32,043 nucleotides of DNA from Helicobacteraceae bacterium (lineage in GTDB: Bacteria > Campylobacterota > Campylobacteria > Campylobacterales > Sulfurimonadaceae): NCBI GenBank assembly GCA_027066325.1, contig JAMONY010000047.1, positions 1 to 32,043 on the forward strand, written 5' to 3'. Position numbers and translations under genes: made by a program. The notes beneath the pieces are model-generated. The model had not been told where the DNA came from and searched no databases. It saw only the letters and a program-made list of their open reading frames with translations. This document shows positions 1 through 7,956 of the stretch, piece by piece (the stretch's first letter is position 1; every line of letters begins with the position of its first letter).

Positions 1-127
1 TTACATTTCCATCAGGTGCGGTTGTCCAAGTACCCTCGCCAGGAACTACTAAAGTATCATTGTAGCCATTGCCACTGCTATCAGTTGCAGTTGGATCTGT
101 AAATGAGATAGTACTTACATTTAGATC
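1..127 (-). repeat. CshA-type repeat segment, copy identical to 637-763
   Basis: Bases 1-127 equal 637-763 exactly; the first mismatch is at 128/764. Both encode the CshA-like fibril module with DPTATDSSGNGYNDT and VVPGEGTW. The repeat probably continues beyond the window edge. A diverged related module lies between the two at about 250-600. Confidence 0.9.
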
Positions 128-3100
128 ACCCTCTGGGTCTGTATCATTTGCTGATACTGGTATGGTTGCTGGAGTAGATGCTACACCTACTAGATTATCA
201 TCTGTTGCAACTGGGTTGCTTTGAGGATAGTCTATGCGTACTGTTGCTGGGTCAGATGTTAAGCCTGAGTTATCATCTACTATGTAGGTGATTGGTGTAG
301 GATCACCTGTGAATGTTGGTAGTGGTGTAAATGTGATACTACCATTGTTCTCTACACTCCAAGTACCCTCATTAGGAACAACTAGTGTTGTTACAGGTAG
401 AGCTGGATTGTTAGGGTCTGTAATAAGTACAGTTGCTGGGTCTGTATCGTTTGAGTCATTACCCAACACATCTATAGTTACTGGATTACCAGTTGTACCA
501 GTTGCGTTGTCATCTACTGCTACTGGTGGGTATGTTAGTGTAATAGTAGCTATATTAGATACTAGATCTGTGCCATCAGTTATGTTGTAATCAACTGATG
601 AAGGATCATCTATAAATGTTGGTAGTGGTGTAAATGTTACATTTCCATCAGGTGCGGTTGTCCAAGTACCCTCGCCAGGAACTACTAAAGTATCATTGTA
701 GCCATTGCCACTGCTATCAGTTGCAGTTGGATCTGTAAATGAGATAGTACTTACATTTAGATCGCCATTAAGATCTGTATCGTTTGCTGATACTGGCACT
801 ACAGTTGGTGTAGATGTTATACCCGTCACATTATCATCTATTGCTACTGGAGGGTGGTTTACAAAGATAGTAGCATTATTGTCTATCTTGGCGCATACGA
901 TAGCAGAGTGTGTAATAAGCAAATTGTAAACATTGTCATCTAGACCTGTTACATCGCTTATAGCTAGAGTGTCTGTATTTACTCCACTATATACACCCCC
1001 ATCTAGCAGGTCAAGAAAAGTAACTCCTCCATCTGTGCTTACTTGCCACTGATACAGAAGGTCTCCAGATGTGTCTACTGCTGGTGGCATAGTATAATCT
1101 GGCACTCCAGGTACGGTGTAAGTTGTTGTACTCTGAGCTGTTGCAGAGGTGATGCTCAATGTTGTTGCACTACCTACAGTTACATTTTGATCTACTAATG
1201 CTGTAGCGTTAACATCTACTTGAGTAGCTGTTACCACATTGGTATTTGTTGCTGGGACATTTGTGTATGCGTCTGCTGAGCCATTAATTCCCGCTGCTAT
1301 AACCAAGCCATTAACATTAACATCTACAGATTCAACAACTCCTCCGTAAGTGCCATCTGAATTAGAGTCTGTACCAGAGGCACCATAGGCCTCATCTGCA
1401 TCTGGACAACCATCATTATCTGAATCTGTATCAAAACTGTCGATAATACCATCTTGATCTGTATCTGGGCAACCTAAGATCACCTGTTGATCATCCACAA
1501 ATACTGCAGGAGAGAGAACATATCCTGTAATACCGCCTCTTTTTAAAACATTAAACTCTACCGAATCTACAAAACCCAACTCCGTTGTTACCCATAGGTT
1601 TTGATCAGGTGGGCTTCCAAATGTATTTGTACTAAAATTAACATAAGTCCCCGCATCACCAAAAAATGAGCTTGAAGTCTCGGTTAAAGATATGTTTGAT
1701 AGAGGTGAAACAGAGGTGCGGTAAGCATAGATATCCGACTTGAGTAGCTCAACACCTTCACCAGGTGCTGTATTGTCGATATCTTTAAATGTAAAACCTG
1801 CCTCAATTGTCATTGGTGTAGTTGTACCTGTCTCAAAAAATTCTGCCAAAAACTTAACAGCAGAGCCGCTACCTGGGTTATTTAAAAAGATTGGAAAATA
1901 GTATCCACCACTCACCACTCCACTGATATTAACATTTGGAGCAGGACTCTCAATCTGTGCTACAGTCAACTTGACATCAAATGCTTGCCCCTCATAAATA
2001 CCTACATTGGTATATAGTGCTGTATCATTAAGACCATTTGGTTGTCCGCTATCTGTAAATGTAAGTGATGCTTGAGAGAGAGCAAAAAGTGTTGGCTTCA
2101 CATAATTAAGTCCGGTTTTTCCGCCTCTACAACCCTCTTCTGTATCTAAAATACCATCATTATCATCATCTAAATCTATCACATCTGGCACACCATCTCC
2201 ATCGTTGTCTGGTGCTGCCACATCGATAGTAGCTGTTGCAGTATCACAGATTGCTTGACTTGGTGCATTAAGACAGATCTGATAGACGATATCGTGATTG
2301 CCAGGTGCCAAACCTGCTGGTACTGTTATGATACCTGCTGAGTCTATGCTCATGCCTGCTGGTACTACTCCACCATCAAAGCTCTGTATGCTTATGTTGT
2401 CATTGATGTTTGCATCTGTTGCCGCTGAGCCATCTGAATCATCTGTACCATTTGCATTATCTGCAAAAACAGTTGTAGTAGTACCACCGTTTGAGTCGAT
2501 AGGCGTAGCTGTTAGATTGTCATCTACTGCGGTTATAGTAGGTACTAAACAGTATTTGATAGGTCCTAAAGTAACACCATTTGATCTATTTCTATTTGGT
2601 GCTGTCTTTGAAGATGCTATATTGTCTATCTCAATTCTCTTGAAGATTATCTTTCTAAAACCTGCACCATTCTCTATAGTTAGAGTGCCTCCGTCATTGC
2701 CAGCTGCTGTGTACGAAATACCGCCTCTTACCTCACGCGTTGAAGCATCAAGTAGCACATCTCCAGATGCTGTAAATGCAAAGATAGTTGAAGAGCTAAT
2801 GTCTGTTCCCAAGCCATCTTCAACTCTAACAATTTTAATCCTCTCATCTCCATCTATGTTAAAGTTTAGAGCCGCAAACGATAACTGCGTCTGAATAACA
2901 TCACCTGAGAAAGTCATCTCATATGTCTCTTCATCTAGACCCTGATTTGCCCATTTTGCAGGATACAGATCATCAGATCCTAACCAGATTCCACTAACGG
3001 GTGCCCAAGCAGTAGGTGCTCCATTAAGAGGTGCTGAGCTACCTCCAACAGAGTCTAAGCCTGCTGTTTTTGCAAAGATCATATCCATCCCTACTACACC

Positions 3101-4414
3101 TGCTGCACTAATAAAGGTTTTGCTAAGCTGTCCATTATAAGTTCCGCCATCATAAAGCTCTGCTATAGTCATCTCATTCTCTGTACAAGCAGTTGGCACA
3201 CCTATAACCAATGGTATATCTGTTACTACCTTGATAGTAGCTGTTGCAGTATCACAGATTGCTTGACTTGGTGCATTAAGACAGATCTGATAGACGATAT
3301 CGTGATTGCCAGGTGCCAAACCTGCTGGTACTGTTATGATACCTGCTGAGTCTATGCTCATGCCTGCTGGTACTACTCCACCATCAAAGCTCTGTATGCT
3401 TATGTTGTCATTGATGTTTGCATCTGTTGCCGCTGAGCCATCTGAATCATCTGTACCATTTGCATTATCTGCAAAAACAGTTGTAGTAGTACCACCGTTT
3501 GAGTCGATAGGCGTAGCTGTTAGATTGTCATCTACTGCGGTTATAGTCTGCGCATTCATAGTCATGCCTATAAGCATAACATCCGCACCACCATTAATGA
3601 TAACACCGTTACTTCCGCTAACTCTTAGGTAGACTTTAAACTTAATGTTTGATAAATTAGATCCTGTCACTAAGACACTACCACTACCAGCTCTTGAAGT
3701 CTCAGCACCACCATGACTATTGCCATTGGAGTTGATAATACGATTGCCACCTACTACACCAAGTCTACTATTGCTAGATAGTCCAGTTAGTGTAATATTT
3801 GGTGTAATAAGCTCAAACTCCAAAGAGAAGTTAGAGTTAAAAAAGCCAACATTTCTATTGCCTCCTGTATTGATCAAATGAAATACTGGGTCAGTTACTG
3901 GTTCTGAAAAAATAAACTCAATGTCTCCAACATAGTGTGTGCCATTGTTTGATGCTCCACCACTACGCAGACCATTTGTTCTTACTTCAAACTCTGTCAA
4001 ATAGTTGCTATTTCTACTAATCCCAGTCCCTACTGCTACAGTTGGGCTAGATGTATAAAAGCTATTGTTGGTATTGCCAAAAGTAGCGTCCATTCTCTGA
4101 AAGAGCCTAGATCCTCCGCCAAATATGGAGCCAAATGCCATAACATCTGTGCCTCCACCAAACTGAATGTTAGACATTCTAATGGTCTGTGTGATTGGTG
4201 GTGATGTTAAAGTCTGAGTATTTCCAAATGGATTATCAGAGTTTATTGCATATGTCACTATCTGGTCTGCCTGTGAAGGACCGTTTATGTTTGTTGCTGC
4301 TCCATTAGAAAAGGTCTCCAATGTTGGCGTAGCATATAGCTGGCTGACATTCAAAAAACCAACTGCTAAAAAAAGCAGAAACATGGTTCGTCTGAACTGA
4401 GTGGTTGTTTTCAT
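1..4414 (-). CDS. Giant secreted repeat protein (adhesin/fibril-like), 3' end beyond window
   Basis: I translated this frame by hand; it is open from ATG 4414 to base 1 (about 1471 codons) with no stop, so the gene is cut by the window edge. Residues 1-28 form a signal peptide (basic start, hydrophobic core, predicted cut after LYA). Residues about 29-289 are a Gly/Asn/Ser-rich beta-type region. Residues 290-394 and 626-730 are identical 105-residue repeats opening with ITAVDDNLTATP. Asp-rich thrombospondin-type-3-like segments follow at about 735-765 (containing DGDGVPDVIDLDDDNDG) and 980-1010. An Ig-like stretch (LLYQWQVSTDGG) comes next, then from about residue 1180 tandem CshA-type fibril repeats with VVPGEGTW, FTPLPTF and VAVDDN. 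Known proteins with this make-up are secreted or surface-anchored calcium-binding adhesins; the secretion route cannot be told without the C terminus. GGGG lies before the ATG. It is transcribed away from dapC. Confidence 0.9.
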   Translation of the reverse strand, partial: MKTTTQFRRTMFLLFLAVGFLNVSQLYATPTLETFSNGAATNINGPSQADQIVTYAINSDNPFGNTQTLTSPPITQTIRMSNIQFGGGTDVMAFGSIFGGGSRLFQRMDATFGNTNNSFYTSSPTVAVGTGISRNSNYLTEFEVRTNGLRSGGASNNGTHYVGDIEFIFSEPVTDPVFHLINTGGNRNVGFFNSNFSLEFELITPNITLTGLSSNSRLGVVGGNRIINSNGNSHGGAETSRAGSGSVLVTGSNLSNIKFKVYLRVSGSNGVIINGGADVMLIGMTMNAQTITAVDDNLTATPIDSNGGTTTTVFADNANGTDDSDGSAATDANINDNISIQSFDGGVVPAGMSIDSAGIITVPAGLAPGNHDIVYQICLNAPSQAICDTATATIKVVTDIPLVIGVPTACTENEMTIAELYDGGTYNGQLSKTFISAAGVVGMDMIFAKTAGLDSVGGSSAPLNGAPTAWAPVSGIWLGSDDLYPAKWANQGLDEETYEMTFSGDVIQTQLSFAALNFNIDGDERIKIVRVEDGLGTDISSSTIFAFTASGDVLLDASTREVRGGISYTAAGNDGGTLTIENGAGFRKIIFKRIEIDNIASSKTAPNRNRSNGVTLGPIKYCLVPTITAVDDNLTATPIDSNGGTTTTVFADNANGTDDSDGSAATDANINDNISIQSFDGGVVPAGMSIDSAGIITVPAGLAPGNHDIVYQICLNAPSQAICDTATATIDVAAPDNDGDGVPDVIDLDDDNDGILDTEEGCRGGKTGLNYVKPTLFALSQASLTFTDSGQPNGLNDTALYTNVGIYEGQAFDVKLTVAQIESPAPNVNISGVVSGGYYFPIFLNNPGSGSAVKFLAEFFETGTTTPMTIEAGFTFKDIDNTAPGEGVELLKSDIYAYRTSVSPLSNISLTETSSSFFGDAGTYVNFSTNTFGSPPDQNLWVTTELGFVDSVEFNVLKRGGITGYVLSPAVFVDDQQVILGCPDTDQDGIIDSFDTDSDNDGCPDADEAYGASGTDSNSDGTYGGVVESVDVNVNGLVIAAGINGSADAYTNVPATNTNVVTATQVDVNATALVDQNVTVGSATTLSITSATAQSTTTYTVPGVPDYTMPPAVDTSGDLLYQWQVSTDGGVTFLDLLDGGVYSGVNTDTLAISDVTGLDDNVYNLLITHSAIVCAKIDNNATIFVNHPPVAIDDNVTGITSTPTVVPVSANDTDLNGDLNVSTISFTDPTATDSSGNGYNDTLVVPGEGTWTTAPDGNVTFTPLPTFIDDPSSVDYNITDGTDLVSNIATITLTYPPVAVDDNATGTTGNPVTIDVLGNDSNDTDPATVLITDPNNPALPVTTLVVPNEGTWSVENNGSITFTPLPTFTGDPTPITYIVDDNSGLTSDPATVRIDYPQSNPVATDDNLVGVASTPATIPVSANDTDPEGDLNVSTISFTDPTATDSSGNGYNDTLVVPGEGTWTTAPDGNV
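637..763 (-). repeat. CshA-type repeat segment, upstream copy
   Basis: Partner of the 1-127 repeat, offset by 636 bases (212 codons), so reading frame is kept. Downstream of the identical part the copies remain similar but accumulate substitutions. Confidence 0.9.
2225..2539 (-). repeat. 315-bp exact direct repeat, copy 2
   Basis: Second copy of the 315-bp module, encoding residues 626-730 of the giant surface protein. Identity including silent positions points to recent duplication or gene conversion. Confidence 0.95.
3233..3547 (-). repeat. 315-bp exact direct repeat, copy 1
   Basis: Base-for-base comparison by eye shows this segment is identical to 2225-2539, at an in-frame offset of 1008 bases. 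It encodes residues 290-394 of the giant surface protein, running from ITAVDDN to TATATI. Flanking sequence diverges at once on both sides, so the identity is confined to one protein module. Confidence 0.95.
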
Positions 4415-4752
4415 CTTAGTGTTCCCCGAGTTTTGTAAAGTACAGCATCTATTAATCTTTTTAATCATACGGCTCTAATTTCTTAAAAAACCAAACTATT
4501 TGACTAATTAAATACTTTCACAAAGTTTACACAGGTAGTCTTAAAATATATTTAAGTTAACCTATTGTCAATGATTAAAGTCAAGAATGCTACCAATCGC
4601 CACACTGCCTATCTTTGCCGATGCAAATGGGCAACTTACTAATGATAAACTTCACTCCAATATAGGTTGAGAGATTATGATAAAGTGCTCTTAAATATAT
4701 ATCGCTAGCAATAGATATTGTATTGATCAAATTAATTGGTATAATTGCACCC
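4415..4752. other. Intergenic region between the surface protein and dapC
   Basis: This 338-bp AT-rich spacer separates two divergently transcribed genes. On the minus strand there is a candidate promoter for the surface protein: TTGACA at 4566-4571 and TATTTT at 4543-4548, 17 bases apart. The -10 lies inside a perfect 6-bp-arm palindrome at 4540-4556 (CTTAAA, 5 bases, TTTAAG). This would give an unusually long leader of about 120 bases. A nearer alternative -10 is TATGAT around 4465-4470. On the plus strand 4587-4670 could encode a 27-residue peptide beginning MLPIATLPIFADANG, with only a weak ribosome site; I do not claim it as a gene. The dapC promoter lies at the right end. Confidence 0.5.
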
Positions 4753-4754
4753 AT
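4721..4754 (+). promoter_or_regulatory. dapC promoter with shared 34-bp motif; predicted leaderless start
   Basis: TATTGATC at 4721-4728, an 11-base spacer, then TATAATTGCACCCAT ending on the first bases of the dapC ATG. The -10 TATAAT (4740-4745) is only 7 bases from the ATG at 4753, so transcription would begin at or next to the start codon. The same composite motif occurs on the minus strand at 18509-18542, with 27 of 34 positions identical. Confidence 0.65.
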
Positions 4755-5889
4755 GATTGATTTTGAAACATACCCATTTGAAAAATTAGAGATACTACTT
4801 GATGGTACAGCACCAGATAGTACCTATGAGCCCCTTACACTAACGGTTGGTGAGCCACAATCTCAAACACCAAAGTTCATACAAGATGAGCTATGCAACA
4901 GCAGTAGCCTCTTAAATAGATACCCAGCAACCGCTGGAGAGCGTGCCCTTAATGACTCCATGATGGAGTTTGTTAAGAGACGCTTTGGTGTTGACCTTAA
5001 AGATAGTGAGCTTCTTAGTACACTTGGTACAAGAGAGGTGCTTTTTAATTTTCCACAACACCTCCTCTTTGGCAAAGATAGGGCTGTCATGGCGTATACA
5101 AATCCATTTTACCAGATATATGAAGGGGCTGCTAAAGCTAGTGGAGCAGAGGTTTTTCACCTCGATCTTACCAAAGAAAACTCTTACAAACCAGACACAA
5201 GTGCAGAGTTTTTAAAAAAATGTGACCTTGTGATCCTCAACTTTCCAAACAATCCAACAGCTAGCATACTTAGCGTAAGTGAGCTTGAGAAGTGGGTAGA
5301 GTTGGCTTTAAAATTCGACTTTGTCTTACTGAATGATGAGTGTTATAGTGAGATATATCTAGATACACCTCCACCATCTCTACTAGAAGCTAGTCTAAAT
5401 ATCGGCAATAGCAACTTTAAAAATATCGTAGTTATAAACTCCATCTCAAAACGCTCATCCGCTCCTGGTCTTAGAAGTGGCTTTATAGCTGGAGATAGTG
5501 CCCTCTTGCACGGATATAAACGATATAGAACCTATGTAGGGTGTGCCTCTCCTATACCGCTACAAAGAGCTGCTACTCTAGCATGGAGTGATGATAAACA
5601 TGTGCAAAATGCACGCGAAACATATAGAGAAAACTTTAAATTGGCAAAAAAGATACTTGGCATAACACCACCAGATGCTACATTTTACATCTGGCTTAAG
5701 GTTGATAATGCACTAGAGTTTACACTAAAACTCTACAGAGAGTACAATCTTAAAGTACTACCAGGAGAGTATTTAAGCAGAGGAACTCATAAATTCAATA
5801 TTGGTAAAGACTATATCCGAATAGCTCTAGTAGACACACCAACACGAACAGAAGATGCGCTTATGCGCATAAAAGAGGCGCTATGTTAA
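4753..5889 (+). CDS. dapC: Succinyldiaminopimelate transaminase
   Basis: A fold-type I PLP aminotransferase that makes N-succinyl-L,L-diaminopimelate in the succinylase branch of lysine and peptidoglycan precursor synthesis. The 378-residue product carries DapC hallmarks: YPFEKL near the N terminus, TNPFYQIYEGAA, NNPT at 166-169, NDECYSE with the PLP-nitrogen Asp195, the Schiff-base lysine at 233 in SISKRSSAPGLRSGF, and RYRTYVGCASPIPLQ. I chose ATG 4753; an in-frame TTG at 4723 lies upstream of the -10 box and would add ten unrelated residues. The stop overlaps the next ATG by 7 bases, so it heads the operon with murC and mutS2. The next enzyme of the branch, DapE, is encoded at 11888. Family is confident; the exact acyl substrate is inferred. 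Confidence 0.9.
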   Translation: MIDFETYPFEKLEILLDGTAPDSTYEPLTLTVGEPQSQTPKFIQDELCNSSSLLNRYPATAGERALNDSMMEFVKRRFGVDLKDSELLSTLGTREVLFNFPQHLLFGKDRAVMAYTNPFYQIYEGAAKASGAEVFHLDLTKENSYKPDTSAEFLKKCDLVILNFPNNPTASILSVSELEKWVELALKFDFVLLNDECYSEIYLDTPPPSLLEASLNIGNSNFKNIVVINSISKRSSAPGLRSGFIAGDSALLHGYKRYRTYVGCASPIPLQRAATLAWSDDKHVQNARETYRENFKLAKKILGITPPDATFYIWLKVDNALEFTLKLYREYNLKVLPGEYLSRGTHKFNIGKDYIRIALVDTPTRTEDALMRIKEALC

Positions 5890-6326
5890 AAAAGAGAATT
5901 TTAGAGGCTGTAGAACAGGGTGACATTGCGGCACTCTATCTTATTGAACCAGAAGCAGCAGAGAACTTCGATGAGGAACAGCTAGGAAGATTTTATGCAA
6001 ACATATTAGATCTAGCACTTGAAAACCTTACAGATGCACTTGAGAGCAAGCGTCGTTTAAGCTTTGAAAATGCGCAAGATATCTGCACCATCAAAGCGCT
6101 CTATGAGTATGCACTTGAGCACTTTGATGCTAGCAAGACACATGACGCTAGTGCGCTCTTTGAGATACTCTCTGGACTCAGTGACAATAGAGAGTTCTCA
6201 CAAGCTATGAAAAAACATCAAGATGGCACTAAAAACATGAAGAACTTAGAGCAGTTTTTAGAGCAGATAGCAGACCTAGAGGCTACTGAAAAGAGTGGTA
6301 CATTTTACATAAGTGAGTTCAGATAG
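5883..6326 (+). CDS. Conserved hypothetical protein between dapC and murC
   Basis: 147 residues, no domain recognised. The sequence is acidic, rich in Glu, Leu and Ala, and looks almost wholly alpha-helical, with no signal peptide or membrane segment, so it is probably a small cytosolic protein. It overlaps dapC by 7 bases and murC by 1 base (TAGTG), which indicates translational coupling inside a cell-wall operon. I recall similar short ORFs next to murC in related Campylobacterota but cannot confirm this here. Function unknown. Confidence 0.8.
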   Translation: MLKKRILEAVEQGDIAALYLIEPEAAENFDEEQLGRFYANILDLALENLTDALESKRRLSFENAQDICTIKALYEYALEHFDASKTHDASALFEILSGLSDNREFSQAMKKHQDGTKNMKNLEQFLEQIADLEATEKSGTFYISEFR

Positions 6327-7630
6327 TGAATATACATTTTATAGGCATAGGTGGCATAGGTATCTCAGGATTGGCGCAATTTATGCACCACAAAGGCAAC
6401 AGAGTTAGCGGTAGCGACATAGCGTCCAATCGCATAGTAAGATCGCTAAAAAGCAGAGGTGTACCAATCACCATACCGCACTGCTCGTCTGCTATAGACT
6501 CTCAAGATCTCGTTGTACACTCTGCTGTTATAACGCAGAGCAATGTTGAGGTAGTTGAAGCTAAAAAACATGGCATAACTGTACTCTCAAGACGCGATGC
6601 ACTCATGCAAATTTTACATGACAAAGAGGTCTATGCTGTTGCTGGAGCACATGGCAAAAGTACAACTTCTGCTATCTTAGCATCTATCTTAGATGGCTCA
6701 GCTATCATAGGTGCAGAGTCTAAGGAGTTTGGCTCAAATGTCCGCTATGAAGATGGAGATAGACTTATCTTTGAAGCTGATGAGAGTGATGGGAGTTTTT
6801 TAAACTCCAATCCATACTGCGCTATCGTGACCAATGCAGAGCCCGAACACATGGAGTATTATGAGTATGATTATGATAGATTCTACAACGCCTATAGAGA
6901 GTTTATACACTCCGCAACCATTAGAGTAATCAACGCTGAAGATCCATTTTTGCAAAAGATAGAAGATGAGGCTATCAGGCTCTATCCAAGCCGTGATATC
7001 ACAGATATAGAGTATAGGCTTAAAGATAGTGAGCCATACACAAGTTTCAATCTTAAAGAGTTTGGTAGATTTGAAGTGTGGGGATTTGGTGAGCATATAG
7101 CACTAGATGCATCTTTGGCAATTCTAGCAGCACACCATAGTGAAAATATAGACTCCATAAGAGCCAAACTTAGTAGATATCGTGGTATCAAAAAGAGATT
7201 TGACATACTCTATAAAGATGAAAAATCTATCATTATAGATGATTATGCACACCACCCTACAGAGATAAAAGCCTCCTTAAGCTCTGCAAAACTCTACTCA
7301 TCCCTAAAAGAGAATTACTCCATAACAGCCATATGGCAACCACACAAGTACTCACGCACCTTAGACAACTTAGAGGAGTTCATAGCGTGCTTTAGAGGGG
7401 TAGATAAACTATATATCCTGCCAGTCTGGGCAGCTGGAGAGAAGCATGTAGAGATAGACTTTGCTACACTATTTGCACCATACAATCCAACTCTTATACA
7501 GAGTATAGAGCGTCTTGAAGACTCACTCTTACTAATCTTGCTAGATGGCAGCAAGGAGATGTTAGATAGCTCACTAACCATAGGCTTTGGAGCTGGAGAC
7601 ATAACATATCAACTAAGGGGTGAGAGATGA
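6326..7630 (+). CDS. murC: UDP-N-acetylmuramate--L-alanine ligase
   Basis: Adds the first amino acid, L-alanine, to UDP-MurNAc in cytosolic peptidoglycan synthesis, using ATP. The 434-residue protein has the N-terminal Rossmann-like UDP-binding motif (HFIGIGGIGISGLA), the ATP P-loop GAHGKSTT at 107-114, the Mur-ligase central motif EADESDGSFL at 150-159, a DDYAHHPTEI segment and a C-terminal ligand-binding domain. It is slightly shorter than many MurC proteins, as I would expect for this phylum. The start is GTG at 6326, overlapping the previous stop by one base; no strong ribosome site is seen, so coupling is likely. It ends in an ATGA overlap with the next gene. Confidence 0.96.
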   Translation: MNIHFIGIGGIGISGLAQFMHHKGNRVSGSDIASNRIVRSLKSRGVPITIPHCSSAIDSQDLVVHSAVITQSNVEVVEAKKHGITVLSRRDALMQILHDKEVYAVAGAHGKSTTSAILASILDGSAIIGAESKEFGSNVRYEDGDRLIFEADESDGSFLNSNPYCAIVTNAEPEHMEYYEYDYDRFYNAYREFIHSATIRVINAEDPFLQKIEDEAIRLYPSRDITDIEYRLKDSEPYTSFNLKEFGRFEVWGFGEHIALDASLAILAAHHSENIDSIRAKLSRYRGIKKRFDILYKDEKSIIIDDYAHHPTEIKASLSSAKLYSSLKENYSITAIWQPHKYSRTLDNLEEFIACFRGVDKLYILPVWAAGEKHVEIDFATLFAPYNPTLIQSIERLEDSLLLILLDGSKEMLDSSLTIGFGAGDITYQLRGER

Positions 7631-7956
7631 GTTATATATTGGCAGTAGTAACGGTTTTGGCGCTATTTGTAGGGTTACATTTTTTATCAAAACTAAAAAT
7701 CGTACAAAAAATATCTATATCTATAGCACTCTTAGTAGTTATACTTTTTGCTATAGCATACAACTCATACAGCGATAGAGCGGCTGAGCAAGTACGCGAT
7801 GTTATACTAAAGTACCAACAAGGCAAGCTGATTGAGTGTAGCAACATTGAAGTAAATAGCACCAATTTTACATACTCCAAGGGAACAAAAAGCTTTTTGG
7901 CAAAAGAGCACACACCACATGCAGGACTCATTATAGATGCAGAGCAGTGTAGATAA
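7627..7956 (+). CDS. Small membrane protein with two transmembrane helices
   Basis: 109 residues. Two hydrophobic helices (about 3-21 and 29-47) are followed by a roughly 60-residue soluble tail with two cysteines (C at position 71 region and near the C terminus). The N terminus has few charges, so whether the tail is cytosolic or periplasmic is uncertain. It starts in a 4-base ATGA overlap with murC and overlaps mutS2 by 20 bases, so it is a firm member of the operon. No family recognised; placement suggests an envelope role, which is inference only. Confidence 0.8.
   Translation: MSYILAVVTVLALFVGLHFLSKLKIVQKISISIALLVVILFAIAYNSYSDRAAEQVRDVILKYQQGKLIECSNIEVNSTNFTYSKGTKSFLAKEHTPHAGLIIDAEQCR

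Noticed and set aside
2298-3632. Plus-strand ORFs of 198 and 108 codons sharing an identical 82-residue start, and similar ORFs at 288-590 and 705-929
   Set aside because: They are antisense shadows of the giant minus-strand gene; their shared sequence simply reflects the 315-bp duplication, and the minus frame has the signal peptide and coherent domains.
4723-4752. Upstream TTG start for dapC
   Set aside because: It lies before the -10 box of the apparent promoter and adds residues not expected in the family.
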